A DNA stretch of 32,653 nucleotides from Gammaproteobacteria bacterium (GTDB taxonomy: Bacteria; Pseudomonadota; Gammaproteobacteria; SZUA-229). Position 1 is the first letter of the stretch; the number at the start of each line of letters is the position of its first letter. Shown here piece after piece: positions 8,310 through 15,326 of the stretch. The notes under the pieces were generated by a model. That model searched no databases, was not told the origin of the DNA, and saw only the letters and a program-made list of their open reading frames with translations. A program made the position numbers and the translations under genes. The stretch covers positions 1-32,653 of the forward strand of contig JAJDNP010000140.1 in the NCBI GenBank assembly GCA_022340645.1, in the 5' to 3' direction.

Positions 8310-9326
8310 TTAATAAGTTTCCTGTGAAGTTTTTCGACTCAGCAACACATGCACGGCTTCTTCTAGCGAGCAATTTTCATACAAAACCCGGTAAACCTGT
8401 TCACTTATCGGTACTTCTACATTATACCGTCTCGCCAGATTCACAACTTCCCTTGCTGTTTTTATACCTTCGATCTCCTGGCCAATTTCTTTGCGAACCT
8501 GTTCCAATGTCTGTCCCTGTGCAAGCAACATCCCGGTTCGACGATTACGTGACTGGTTATCCGTACAGGTCAAAATTAAGTCGCCAACACCAGCTAAACC
8601 CATAAAAGTTTCCCTGTACCCACCCATCGCTTCGCCAAGACGCATCATTTCAGCAAGACCGCGGGTAATCAGTGCTGCGCGTGTATTTGCACCAAAACCC
8701 AGCCCATCAACTGCACCAGCGGCGATTGCCAGCACATTTTTAAATGCACCACCTAGTTCAACACCAATAAGATCTGAACTTAAATACACTCTAAACCGCC
8801 CGCTGTGCAAATCATCACTAATCTGACGGGAAAAACTCTCAGATTTAGACGCAACCGTAATAGCTGTAGGTAATTTCCTGGCAACCTCACCGGCAAAAGT
8901 CGGACCGGACATCACCGCCAGTTTTTTACATTGTGGCAATTCTTCAGCTACTACCTGGTGGATCAGCTTGCCAGTGCCAACTTCCAGACCTTTGCTTGCC
9001 CAGGCAACGCCAACCTTGTCAGAAAATAAATGTGCATTGTTGTGTAAAAACGAACGATAAGCATGACTTGGTATGGCAATTAAAATCCAGGAGGGGGAGG
9101 CTAAGGCTAATTCAAGGCTATCTGTTAACTGAAGCGAATCAGGAAAATTAACACCAGGTAAATATTGCTGATTACAGCGCTGATCTGAAATCAGCTTAAT
9201 ATGTTCCGGTTCATTCCCCCATAGCAGGACATCATGCTTTGAATCAGCCAGGTGAATTGCCAGCGCTGTACCCCAGGAACCAGCACCCAGTACAGCAATC
9301 GGGTTTTTCTGATTTAGCTTGCTCAT
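8310..9326 (-). CDS. gpsA: Glycerol-3-phosphate dehydrogenase [NAD(P)+]
   Basis: This 338-aa cytosolic enzyme reduces dihydroxyacetone phosphate to sn-glycerol 3-phosphate, the backbone precursor for phospholipids. The Rossmann motif VLGAGSWGTALA begins near residue 13. The catalytic region GVELGGAFKNVLAIAAGAVDG carries the conserved lysine, and GFGANTRAALITRGLAEM follows. AGVGDLILTCTDNQSRNRR is the family's C-terminal signature. Length and start are standard. It lies 68 nt downstream of secB on the same strand, as in E. coli, and is probably cotranscribed with secB and the rhodanese. Confidence 0.96.
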   Translation of the reverse strand: MSKLNQKNPIAVLGAGSWGTALAIHLADSKHDVLLWGNEPEHIKLISDQRCNQQYLPGVNFPDSLQLTDSLELALASPSWILIAIPSHAYRSFLHNNAHLFSDKVGVAWASKGLEVGTGKLIHQVVAEELPQCKKLAVMSGPTFAGEVARKLPTAITVASKSESFSRQISDDLHSGRFRVYLSSDLIGVELGGAFKNVLAIAAGAVDGLGFGANTRAALITRGLAEMMRLGEAMGGYRETFMGLAGVGDLILTCTDNQSRNRRTGMLLAQGQTLEQVRKEIGQEIEGIKTAREVVNLARRYNVEVPISEQVYRVLYENCSLEEAVHVLLSRKTSQETY

Positions 9327-9394
9327 GAACTGATATCAGGGATTCAAATGCCAGTCATACATATCATTTGTATAACTAATGTGTAAGCTTCCAA

Positions 9395-9856
9395 CTAGTG
9401 CGCTGTTTTCTGCTCAGACTGCGCTGCTGCCTGCTGCTCAAGCTGCTGAGTGTAAATCGCGTTAAAGTTGACAGGCTGAAGCAATAATTGTGGAAAGCCG
9501 CCCTTGGCAATCAGTTCAGAGATTGCTTCCCTGGCGAATGGGAACAGGGTTTCAGGACAATAGGCACCAAGCATTCCGCGAAGATTTTCTTCCGCGAAAC
9601 CGGCAATCGTAAATATACCCGCCTGCTTTAATTCGACAAGAAAAGCTGTTTTTTCTTTATGTTTTGCTGTTACCGTAATATCCAGCACCACCTCGTAAGT
9701 ATCCTGCGCTATTGAGTGATTACTACTGTTTAACTGCACATTGATCTCTGGTCGCCAGCCCTCACCGGTAAAAGACTGAGGTGAATTGGGCGACTCAAAT
9801 GAAACATCCTTCAGGTAGGTCTTCTGAATGGCAAACTGTTGATTTTCTTCACTCAT
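9395..9856 (-). CDS. secB: Protein-export chaperone SecB
   Basis: This 153-aa tetrameric cytosolic chaperone keeps preproteins unfolded and delivers them to SecA. Conserved segments are FAIQKTYLKDVSFESPNSP near the N-terminus, RPEINVQLN, the ELKQAGIF strand, and the region around LGAYCPETLFPFAREAISELIAKGGFPQLLLQPVNF. A short Gln/Ala-rich C-terminal tail follows. The length matches E. coli SecB (155 aa). It lies 52 nt downstream of the rhodanese gene. In E. coli a glutaredoxin gene (grxC) sits between the rhodanese yibN and secB; it is absent here. Confidence 0.97.
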   Translation of the reverse strand: MSEENQQFAIQKTYLKDVSFESPNSPQSFTGEGWRPEINVQLNSSNHSIAQDTYEVVLDITVTAKHKEKTAFLVELKQAGIFTIAGFAEENLRGMLGAYCPETLFPFAREAISELIAKGGFPQLLLQPVNFNAIYTQQLEQQAAAQSEQKTAH

Positions 9857-9908
9857 AATTTATCCTGTGTGGTAGCCCCAGTATTTGCTGGACCAGTCTT
9901 GTTTAGCA

Positions 9909-10337
9909 TTATTTTTTAGAGAGGGGCATATTAGCTTCTTTCCAGGCCACTATACCGCCTTCGAGATCATTAATCTTTTCGTAGCCGGCATTTTTCAAAA
10001 ATTTGACTGCTCGCCTTGTGGTATTACCAGAATTACAATAAACCAATACCGGTTTATTTTTGTAATCTGAGTAAGATTCAATAGTAGAAGCAAAATCACT
10101 CAATTGCACATTTTTTGCTCCCTTGATGTGACCTTTTTTATAATCAGCTGCCGCCCTGATATCGATAATCAGCGCATCGTCGTTATTATTGATTAACCGT
10201 ATTGCCGAGGCCGGCGAAACTAACAGGCCTTTATTTGCCTGATGGTCCAGTTCTGCTTTTATCAGCAAAACGAGAACGACGAACAGGGCAATAAATAATA
10301 CCGGATTATTTAATACAAATTCAGCAATTTGCTGCAC
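9909..10337 (-). CDS. Membrane-anchored rhodanese-domain protein (YibN-like)
   Basis: This 142-aa protein has one N-terminal transmembrane helix (about residues 8-27) and a cytoplasmic rhodanese domain (about 42-138). The active-site loop is Y-CNSGNTTRRA with catalytic Cys101, so sulfurtransferase activity is plausible: Cys would carry a persulfide from a donor such as thiosulfate or a low-molecular-weight persulfide. The start codon is GTG at 10337, with an AGG-type SD 7 nt upstream; no better ATG is in frame. It corresponds in position and architecture to E. coli YibN next to secB. Its upstream neighbour on the same strand is an ArsR-family regulator with persulfide-sensor-like cysteines, which fits a role in sulfane-sulfur handling (inference). 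Confidence 0.9.
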   Translation of the reverse strand: MQQIAEFVLNNPVLFIALFVVLVLLIKAELDHQANKGLLVSPASAIRLINNNDDALIIDIRAAADYKKGHIKGAKNVQLSDFASTIESYSDYKNKPVLVYCNSGNTTRRAVKFLKNAGYEKINDLEGGIVAWKEANMPLSKK

Positions 10338-10479
10338 AATGATACCTATGAAAACGCCTTTAAGGGGTATATAAACTGGTTATATAAAACATTAAAATCA
10401 GGGAAAGGTTCATAAAATAACGCTGGTAAAACAATTGCGCTCCAATAGTACTGAAGTCAGAAACTCAAACATGCATTAT

Positions 10480-10809
10480 CTATATAGAACGGCCTGCGGA
10501 ACAAAATACTTCTTGCATCATACCGATTAAACGTAAAGTTCGAGTATCAGCAATTCGATAAAATACTTTATTAGCGTCTTTCCTTGAAGCCAGAATACCC
10601 TTATCACGCAAAATTGCCAAATGTTGCGAAATATTGCTCTGCGAAGTACCCACAGCATCAACGATATCCTGTACACTCACTTCCTGATCACCTAAAGTAC
10701 ATAGAATTTTTAAACGCAGGGGGTGAGACATTGCTTTAAGCGAACGTGACGCTCGACTTATGTCTTCTTCGCGTGTCATTAAGTCAGGGTCACCTGTAAT
10801 TGTAACCAT
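10480..10809 (-). CDS. ArsR/SmtB-family transcriptional regulator, candidate persulfide sensor (SqrR/BigR-like)
   Basis: This winged-helix repressor is 109 aa from the chosen ATG. An upstream in-frame ATG at 10866 would add 19 residues, but 10809 has a better SD (AGAGG) and fits family length. The HTH is the stretch VQDIVDAVGTSQSNISQHLAILRDKG, with the wing ASRKDANKVFYRIAD. It lacks the ELCVCDL-type alpha3 cysteine pair of arsenic/cadmium sensors. Only two cysteines are present: Cys37 in LKILCTL and Cys103 in MMQEVFCSA, 66 residues apart. The same placement and spacing occur in SqrR (C41/C107) and BigR (C42/C108), which sense persulfides. It is divergent from envC and lies 142 nt upstream of the rhodanese on the same strand. 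The sensing role is inferred. Confidence 0.85.
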   Translation of the reverse strand: MVTITGDPDLMTREEDISRASRSLKAMSHPLRLKILCTLGDQEVSVQDIVDAVGTSQSNISQHLAILRDKGILASRKDANKVFYRIADTRTLRLIGMMQEVFCSAGRSI

Positions 10810-10975
10810 TTTTTTGCCTCTATAACTAACAGTATTGCTTAATAATATAATTAATAAAGCATACATTAATACACTTTTTTTTGAATTGAAATAGCTAAAT
10901 CTTGAATTTTGGGTAAATATTTATCACTCTATGCTTAGTTATATTTAATAATTCTCAATAAAATCCTGAACAAAC

Positions 10976-12328
10976 ATGTTTTCCGGGCACGCTAAATGGC
11001 ATTTGCTTCAAATTTTTGAAAATCTTGCAGAGGATCTGTTTTCTAACTTTTTCGTGTCAAAAGTTGCCACAAAATACGGCAATATAAGTCTGCAAAATAT
11101 CTGTAATTGGTGCATTCCTGACTTTTTTTATATTATCTTTGCAAAAAATCAATATACCAAAAAGCTTTCATTATTTTTATTTTTATGCCTTTTATTAAGC
11201 AGTAACAATATTTTTGCTTCAAAACAAGAAGATATAGCGCAATTTCAAAATAAGCTTGAAAACCTGCATAAAAGTATTGATAAAATACAGCAGTACCTTA
11301 AAGGAACCAAAAAGCAACGCAGTACGGTACTTACCGAACTTAAAACACTTGAGTCAGAAATTAGTGATAATTCGGTCAAACTCAATTTATTAGAAGACAG
11401 CCTGCAATCTATTAAAATTCAGAAAAAAACCCTGGAAGAGGAATTAAATCAACTTAATGTGCAGCTGCATAACCAGCGCGTTATCTTGTCAGAACAGATC
11501 CGCTCTGCTTATAGCATGGGGCACCAGCAAAACCTAAAGATGCTATTAAATCAACAAGATCCTGCACAGGCAGGCAGAGCACAGGAATATTTTAACTATA
11601 TAAATCATGCCCGGATGCAACAAATCAGTCTATTCCAGGATACCTTGAAACAAAAAAAACAGACTGAGGAGGAACTCAAACAAACATTAAATAAACAGAA
11701 TGAGCTGTTAACTGCTCAAAAAAGCAAGAAAACAGAACTACAAAAGCAACGCCTACAGCGCAAAAACCTCCTCACAGAACTTAGCAACAAGATTAAAAAC
11801 CAGGAAAATACCTTAACCAGCCTCGAAGAAAGCCGAAACCGTATAGAAAACCTGCTTAAATCTTTAGGTGAACTACTTGCGGATATACCAACGAATCCGT
11901 TAGAAAAACAGCCCTTTAAATCTCTAATAGGCAATCTACCGTGGCCCGTAAATGGTCCCTTTCTTGGAAAATTTGGACAAGCTAAAAATCAGGGTGACCT
12001 GAAGTGGAATGGTGTATTAATTAAAGCGAATTACGGCACGCCGATTCATGTCATTAGCCATGGTCGTGTCGCTTTTTCCGATTGGTTACAGGGTTATGGC
12101 TTTATAACCATTATCGACCATGGTGATGGCTACATGAGCTTATACGGCCATAGTGAATCGTTATTCAAGCAAACTGGCGACTGGGTAAGCGCAGGAGAGG
12201 TGATTGCAACCGCCGGAGACAGCGGGGGGCAGCCCCAGAGTGGAGTTTATTTTGAGATCCGTTCCCGTGGCAAACCCGTAGACCCATCATTATGGTGCTC
12301 GTCTACAGCCACGCAAGCCACTAACTAA
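10976..12328 (+). CDS. envC: Murein hydrolase activator EnvC (degenerate M23/LytM protein)
   Basis: This periplasmic coiled-coil protein activates N-acetylmuramyl-L-alanine amidases during daughter-cell separation. Residues about 83-290 form long coiled coils rich in Lys, Gln and Glu. The C-terminal LytM domain (about 325-445) contains WPVNGPFLGKFG, SDWLQGYGFITIIDHGDGY, SLYGHSES and VYFEIRSRGKPVDPSLWC. The zinc ligands of active M23 peptidases are replaced (for example KWNG for HxGxD, and VYFE for LHFE), as in E. coli EnvC. The predicted signal peptide (KKLSLFLFLCLLL ... IFA) starts only at about residue 62. The 60-residue lead from the ATG at 10976 is unusual, with no clear SD and no ATG/GTG/TTG immediately before the signal. 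The N-terminal boundary is therefore unsure. ctpA follows on the same strand after 209 nt. Confidence 0.9.
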   Translation: MFSGHAKWHLLQIFENLAEDLFSNFFVSKVATKYGNISLQNICNWCIPDFFYIIFAKNQYTKKLSLFLFLCLLLSSNNIFASKQEDIAQFQNKLENLHKSIDKIQQYLKGTKKQRSTVLTELKTLESEISDNSVKLNLLEDSLQSIKIQKKTLEEELNQLNVQLHNQRVILSEQIRSAYSMGHQQNLKMLLNQQDPAQAGRAQEYFNYINHARMQQISLFQDTLKQKKQTEEELKQTLNKQNELLTAQKSKKTELQKQRLQRKNLLTELSNKIKNQENTLTSLEESRNRIENLLKSLGELLADIPTNPLEKQPFKSLIGNLPWPVNGPFLGKFGQAKNQGDLKWNGVLIKANYGTPIHVISHGRVAFSDWLQGYGFITIIDHGDGYMSLYGHSESLFKQTGDWVSAGEVIATAGDSGGQPQSGVYFEIRSRGKPVDPSLWCSSTATQATN

Positions 12329-12537
12329 CCCTGCATTAATCATAGACTGATCAGGCATTTATCTTGCATAATATGCAGAATTAATCGTGGAACGAGCTAG
12401 CTTTAAGATGTTCTAACAACTATTATTTAGCAGTAAATGGTTTTTTAATCACTTCGTCGTTTTTTTACGTGTCAGCCACAAGTCAACGATAAAGAATTAA
12501 AGCCGGTCAACATATATTAAATGTTTTGGAGTTATTT

Positions 12538-13875
12538 ATGAGTAATCAATATAAGACCGTTCTGGTTCTGGTCTTTGGTATTTTTGTTGGTGTGACTGTC
12601 TCATTAACCAGCAGCGTAATGGCCGACAAAAAACCAGCCGAAGCTGTTGGGCTGCCACTCAATGAGTTGCGCAATTTTTCAGATATATTTGCACGTATAA
12701 AAAGCGACTACGTTGAAGAAGTCGAAGATAAAACGCTATTGGAAAACGCCATTCGCGGCATGCTATCCGGATTAGATCCACATTCAACCTATTTAAATCC
12801 GGATGAATACAATGAACTTAAGATTGGCACCACAGGCAAATTCGGCGGTCTTGGCATTCAAGTTGGTATGGAAGATGGATTTGTCAAAGTCATTTCGCCC
12901 ATCGATGACACCCCCGCTTATCGCGCGGGGCTGGAAGCTGGCGACCTGATTATTCGTCTTGATGATAAATCCGTAAAAGGCATGACGCTCAACGAAGCGG
13001 TCAAAATTATGCGCGGTGAACCGGGTACAGATATTAAATTAACCGTTATCCGCGAAGGTTCAGATAAACCCTTACCATTCACCGTTACTCGCGATATTAT
13101 TTCCGTAAAAAGTGTTAAAAGCCGCATACTTGAACCCGATTATGGTTATGTCCGGATTAGTAATTTCCAGTCAAAAACTGCACGTGATCTGATTAATGAA
13201 GTCAGCAAACTTAAGAAAGAAAATAATGGAGAATTAAAAGGCCTGGTACTGGATTTACGAAATAATCCCGGTGGCGTGCTGAATGCAGCGGCCGATGTAT
13301 CCGATGCTTTCATCGACGACGGCATACTGGTATTCACTAAAGGCAGAATTGAAAACTCTGACTTTGAATTCAATGCAAAACCGGGTGACATAATGAACGG
13401 CCTGCCTCTCGTCGTATTGATAAACGGCGGCTCGGCTTCAGCCTCGGAAATTGTTGCCGGCGCATTACAGGATCATAAACGTGCAGTCATTATGGGAACC
13501 AAGTCATTCGGCAAAGGCTCGGTACAAACGATTCAGGAATTGCGTAGTGGTGGCGCTGTCAAAATCACTACCGCACGTTACTTTACACCGAGCGGCAAAT
13601 CCATACAGAGTGAAGGCATTACGCCGGATATCGTCCTCGATAGATACGAAGTAAAGGATGCAGCAGACATATCTTCATTGCGTATTAAGGAAGCTGATTT
13701 AACTGGCCACATAAGTAATCCAACAAAGTCTGAGGAAGCCATTAAAAAAGCTGTCGAAGAAGGAAAGGCCGAGGAAGCGGAGGATAGCCAGGTGAAGCTG
13801 AAAGCCACTGAAGACTTCCAGCTGTATGAAGCGTTGATACTGTTGAAAGGTTTAGGTATTTTAAATAAATCTTAA
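12538..13875 (+). CDS. ctpA: C-terminal processing peptidase, S41 family (CtpA/Prc-like)
   Basis: This 445-aa exported serine protease cleaves periplasmic proteins at the C-terminus. It has an N-terminal signal or anchor (about residues 6-30), a PDZ domain (about 95-165, FGGLGIQVGMEDGFVKV ... AGLEAGDLIIRLDD) and the S41 core. Catalytic Ser (middle Ser of SASASE) and Lys (in SFGKGSVQT) are 25 residues apart, as in E. coli Prc. The ATG at 12538 was chosen because GGAG lies 6 nt upstream; an in-frame TTG at 12526 overlaps that SD and is unlikely. A six-codon ORF (MFWSYL) starting at 12521 ends in TGA overlapping this ATG. The envC-ctpA pairing is common in gammaproteobacteria. Confidence 0.94.
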   Translation: MSNQYKTVLVLVFGIFVGVTVSLTSSVMADKKPAEAVGLPLNELRNFSDIFARIKSDYVEEVEDKTLLENAIRGMLSGLDPHSTYLNPDEYNELKIGTTGKFGGLGIQVGMEDGFVKVISPIDDTPAYRAGLEAGDLIIRLDDKSVKGMTLNEAVKIMRGEPGTDIKLTVIREGSDKPLPFTVTRDIISVKSVKSRILEPDYGYVRISNFQSKTARDLINEVSKLKKENNGELKGLVLDLRNNPGGVLNAAADVSDAFIDDGILVFTKGRIENSDFEFNAKPGDIMNGLPLVVLINGGSASASEIVAGALQDHKRAVIMGTKSFGKGSVQTIQELRSGGAVKITTARYFTPSGKSIQSEGITPDIVLDRYEVKDAADISSLRIKEADLTGHISNPTKSEEAIKKAVEEGKAEEAEDSQVKLKATEDFQLYEALILLKGLGILNKS

Positions 13876-13930
13876 TAGCAATCATGGCATTAAGTAATAT
13901 AACAGGGACGTTTATTACTGATTCACGATT

Positions 13931-13957
13931 TACAATGGTTTTCCTCAAACCATTGTA
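13931..13957. terminator. Perfect 11-bp hairpin downstream of ctpA
   Basis: Arms 13931-13941 (TACAATGGTTT) and 13947-13957 are exact reverse complements around a 5-nt loop TCCTC. The stem starts 55 nt after the ctpA stop. There is no T tract, so it is not a canonical intrinsic terminator; it may stabilise the 3' end of the envC-ctpA transcript. The rest of the gap 13876-14070 shows nothing else. Confidence 0.4.
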
Positions 13958-14070
13958 CGAGGAAATCAAAACATATATTACAGGATTGGCAAAAACACGG
14001 GGATATCAGGGCATCCGCTTCCTGAAGATACAAACTGACTGCCAATCAAATAATAGTCGAGGTAATCATC

Positions 14071-14619
14071 ATGACACATGTACTGGTCCCTCTTGCTCAA
14101 GGCTGTGAAGAACTCGAAGCTGTAACCATCACTGATTTACTCGTCCGTGCTGGAATAAAAGTAACTACCTGCGGCCTGGATGATCAGCCGGTAAAGGCCT
14201 CGCGTGGTACAACCATCATACCAGATACCAGCATAGATAAAGTACAGCATATGTCATTCGATCTTATTGCCCTGCCCGGCGGCCTTCCAGGAGCAGATCA
14301 CTTACGCGACAATAAGCAACTCCAGTCACTGATAAAAAAACAGGTGTCAGACAACAAATATGTTGCTGCCATATGCGCGGCCCCCAAGGCGCTGGCACTG
14401 GCCGGTGTGCTGGAAGGGAAAACCGCAACTGCATATCCTGGCGTGTTAGCCGCACTGGAGAATAACAACATTTACATCTCAGAAAAAGCCGTTGAAATTG
14501 ACGGCAAGGTCATCACTTCCCGTGGCCCGGGTACGGCAATGGATTTCGCCCTGAGCCTGATAGAACTGCTTGAAGGCAAACAAAAGCGCGAAGAAGTCGA
14601 TAAGCAGCTGGTAAGGTAA
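14071..14619 (+). CDS. DJ-1/PfpI (YajL-type) family protein
   Basis: This 182-aa cytosolic protein belongs to the DJ-1/ThiJ/PfpI superfamily, close in appearance to E. coli YajL. It starts MTHVLVPLAQGCEELEAVTI, with the conserved acidic residue near position 15. The nucleophile elbow AAICAAPKAL holds Cys102, and SRGPGTAMDFALSLIE closes the fold. Family members act in oxidative or electrophile stress, as glyoxalase/deglycase-like or chaperone proteins; the exact activity is disputed and not readable from sequence. An SD-like GAGG lies before the ATG (GTCGAGGTAATCATC). It sits between ctpA and a DsrC/TusE-like gene, all on the plus strand, but a 136-nt gap on the 3' side makes a separate promoter for the next gene likely. 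Confidence 0.9.
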   Translation: MTHVLVPLAQGCEELEAVTITDLLVRAGIKVTTCGLDDQPVKASRGTTIIPDTSIDKVQHMSFDLIALPGGLPGADHLRDNKQLQSLIKKQVSDNKYVAAICAAPKALALAGVLEGKTATAYPGVLAALENNNIYISEKAVEIDGKVITSRGPGTAMDFALSLIELLEGKQKREEVDKQLVR

Positions 14620-14722
14620 CCAAATAATTTCATTATTTCAACAACTTGTATCTACCAATATCCATATAAATATAATCGTTTTATATCTATTCGATATCCG
14701 CTAGAATACCCGACTGAATTAC

Positions 14723-14750
14723 TAGGTATTTATTTAAAATTGGTAGGTAT
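14723..14750 (+). promoter_or_regulatory. Direct repeats TAGGTAT, 21 bp apart, before the DsrC/TusE-like gene
   Basis: TAGGTAT occurs at 14723-14729 and again at 14744-14750, two helical turns apart. The second copy supplies the AGG that probably serves as SD for the ATG at 14756. This could be a regulator site that also occludes the ribosome-binding region, or chance in AT-rich DNA. Confidence 0.25.
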
Positions 14751-14755
14751 ATTTT

Positions 14756-15091
14756 ATGCAAGCAGAAGTGAACGGCAAAATCATACAGCTAAGCGAAGCC
14801 GGCTGGTTAGAAAATCTCGATGAGTGGAGTGAAGAGCTCGCCTTCGAAATAGCTAAAAATGAAAAAATAGATGAACTCACTCCAGAACACTGGAACATTA
14901 TCAATGAGGCACGTGAGTATTTTCACGAAAATGGCAGTGTCTGCGAGCCTCGCGCATTCTCAAAAATCATGAAGAGCAAGTACGGCAAGGATCGTTGTGA
15001 TCAAAAATACATATATTCCCTGTTCCCAACCGGACTGATCAAGTGTGCCAACAAGATTGCCGGTTTGCCACGCCCCAAAGGCTGTAGCTAA
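14756..15091 (+). CDS. DsrC/TusE-family sulfur carrier, CysA only (TusE-like variant)
   Basis: This 111-aa protein belongs to the DsrC/TusE/DsvC family, which carries sulfur as a persulfide or trisulfide on a flexible C-terminal arm. Family landmarks are an N-terminal region with GWLENLDEWSEELA, LTPEHWNIINEAREYF, and the tail IAGLPRPKGCS. The penultimate Cys110 is the universal CysA. In full DsrC proteins CysB lies 11 residues earlier, but that position (99) is Asn here. A non-aligned Cys97 sits two residues upstream (IKCANKIAG), with extra cysteines at 63 and 81. This resembles TusE, which works in tRNA 2-thiouridine synthesis, more than dissimilatory DsrC. No tusBCD or dsrEFH genes are adjacent. 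Assignment to the family is firm; the pathway is open. Confidence 0.9.
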   Translation: MQAEVNGKIIQLSEAGWLENLDEWSEELAFEIAKNEKIDELTPEHWNIINEAREYFHENGSVCEPRAFSKIMKSKYGKDRCDQKYIYSLFPTGLIKCANKIAGLPRPKGCS

Positions 15092-15109
15092 CAGTTGAAG
15101 GTCGAACAA

Positions 15110-15207
15110 ATCGCCAGCATGCCCATCGTGAGTTGCCGGACGCAGGTACGGGGCCGCCGTCAATCCTGCAGGCAGATATTGCATCTCACTGTGGACATGC
15201 TGGCGAT
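15110..15207. repeat. ~98-nt imperfect extended hairpin between the DsrC/TusE-like gene and recQ
   Basis: Arms ATCGCCAGCATG (15110-15121) and its exact complement at 15196-15207 enclose further paired blocks: 15128-15132 with 15185-15189, 15134-15137 with 15171-15174, 15142-15146 with 15165-15169, and 15148-15151 with 15157-15160, around a 5-nt loop. The first internal loop is symmetric (6 nt each side). The element is visibly more GC-rich than its surroundings and has no coding frame of note. It could be a structured RNA, a 3'-UTR stabiliser of the DsrC/TusE-like transcript, or a decayed small mobile repeat. Confidence 0.6.
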
Positions 15208-15258
15208 GCTGAGCGAAAATTAATAAGCTTCGTATTTTTTTATTTCTTTGCCGCCACT

Positions 15259-15283
15259 ATTAAAGGTAAAATTTACCTTTAAT
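15259..15283. promoter_or_regulatory. 25-bp perfect dyad upstream of recQ
   Basis: ATTAAAGGTAAA (15259-15270) and its exact reverse complement (15272-15283) flank a single A. The centre is 56 bp before the recQ ATG. Such a tight, AT-rich dyad looks more like an operator for a dimeric repressor than an RNA hairpin, although it is followed by a T-rich run (15291-15297) and might also end transcription from the upstream gene. Confidence 0.45.
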
Positions 15284-15326
15284 TTCAACTTTTTTTACAT
15301 TCAACATTTTTCCAAGAGTAACGGAC

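Noticed and set aside
8273-8605. 110-codon plus-strand frame opposite the 3' part of gpsA
   Set aside because: It is antisense to the strongly conserved gpsA C-terminus, and its content is explained by that gene.
10480-10809. Arsenic or cadmium/zinc sensor of the ArsR/SmtB family
   Set aside because: The alpha3 CxC-type metal site is replaced by VQDIVDA, and there are no ars or czc genes beside it.
13884-14108. 74-codon plus-strand reading frame between ctpA and the DJ-1/PfpI gene
   Set aside because: It contains the perfect hairpin, has no SD, overlaps the start of the DJ-1/PfpI gene in another frame and shows no protein-like composition.
15110-15207. Integron attC-like site
   Set aside because: The folded shape is similar, but the RYYYAAC/GTTRRRY core sites are not present at the arm ends and there is no integrase or cassette array.
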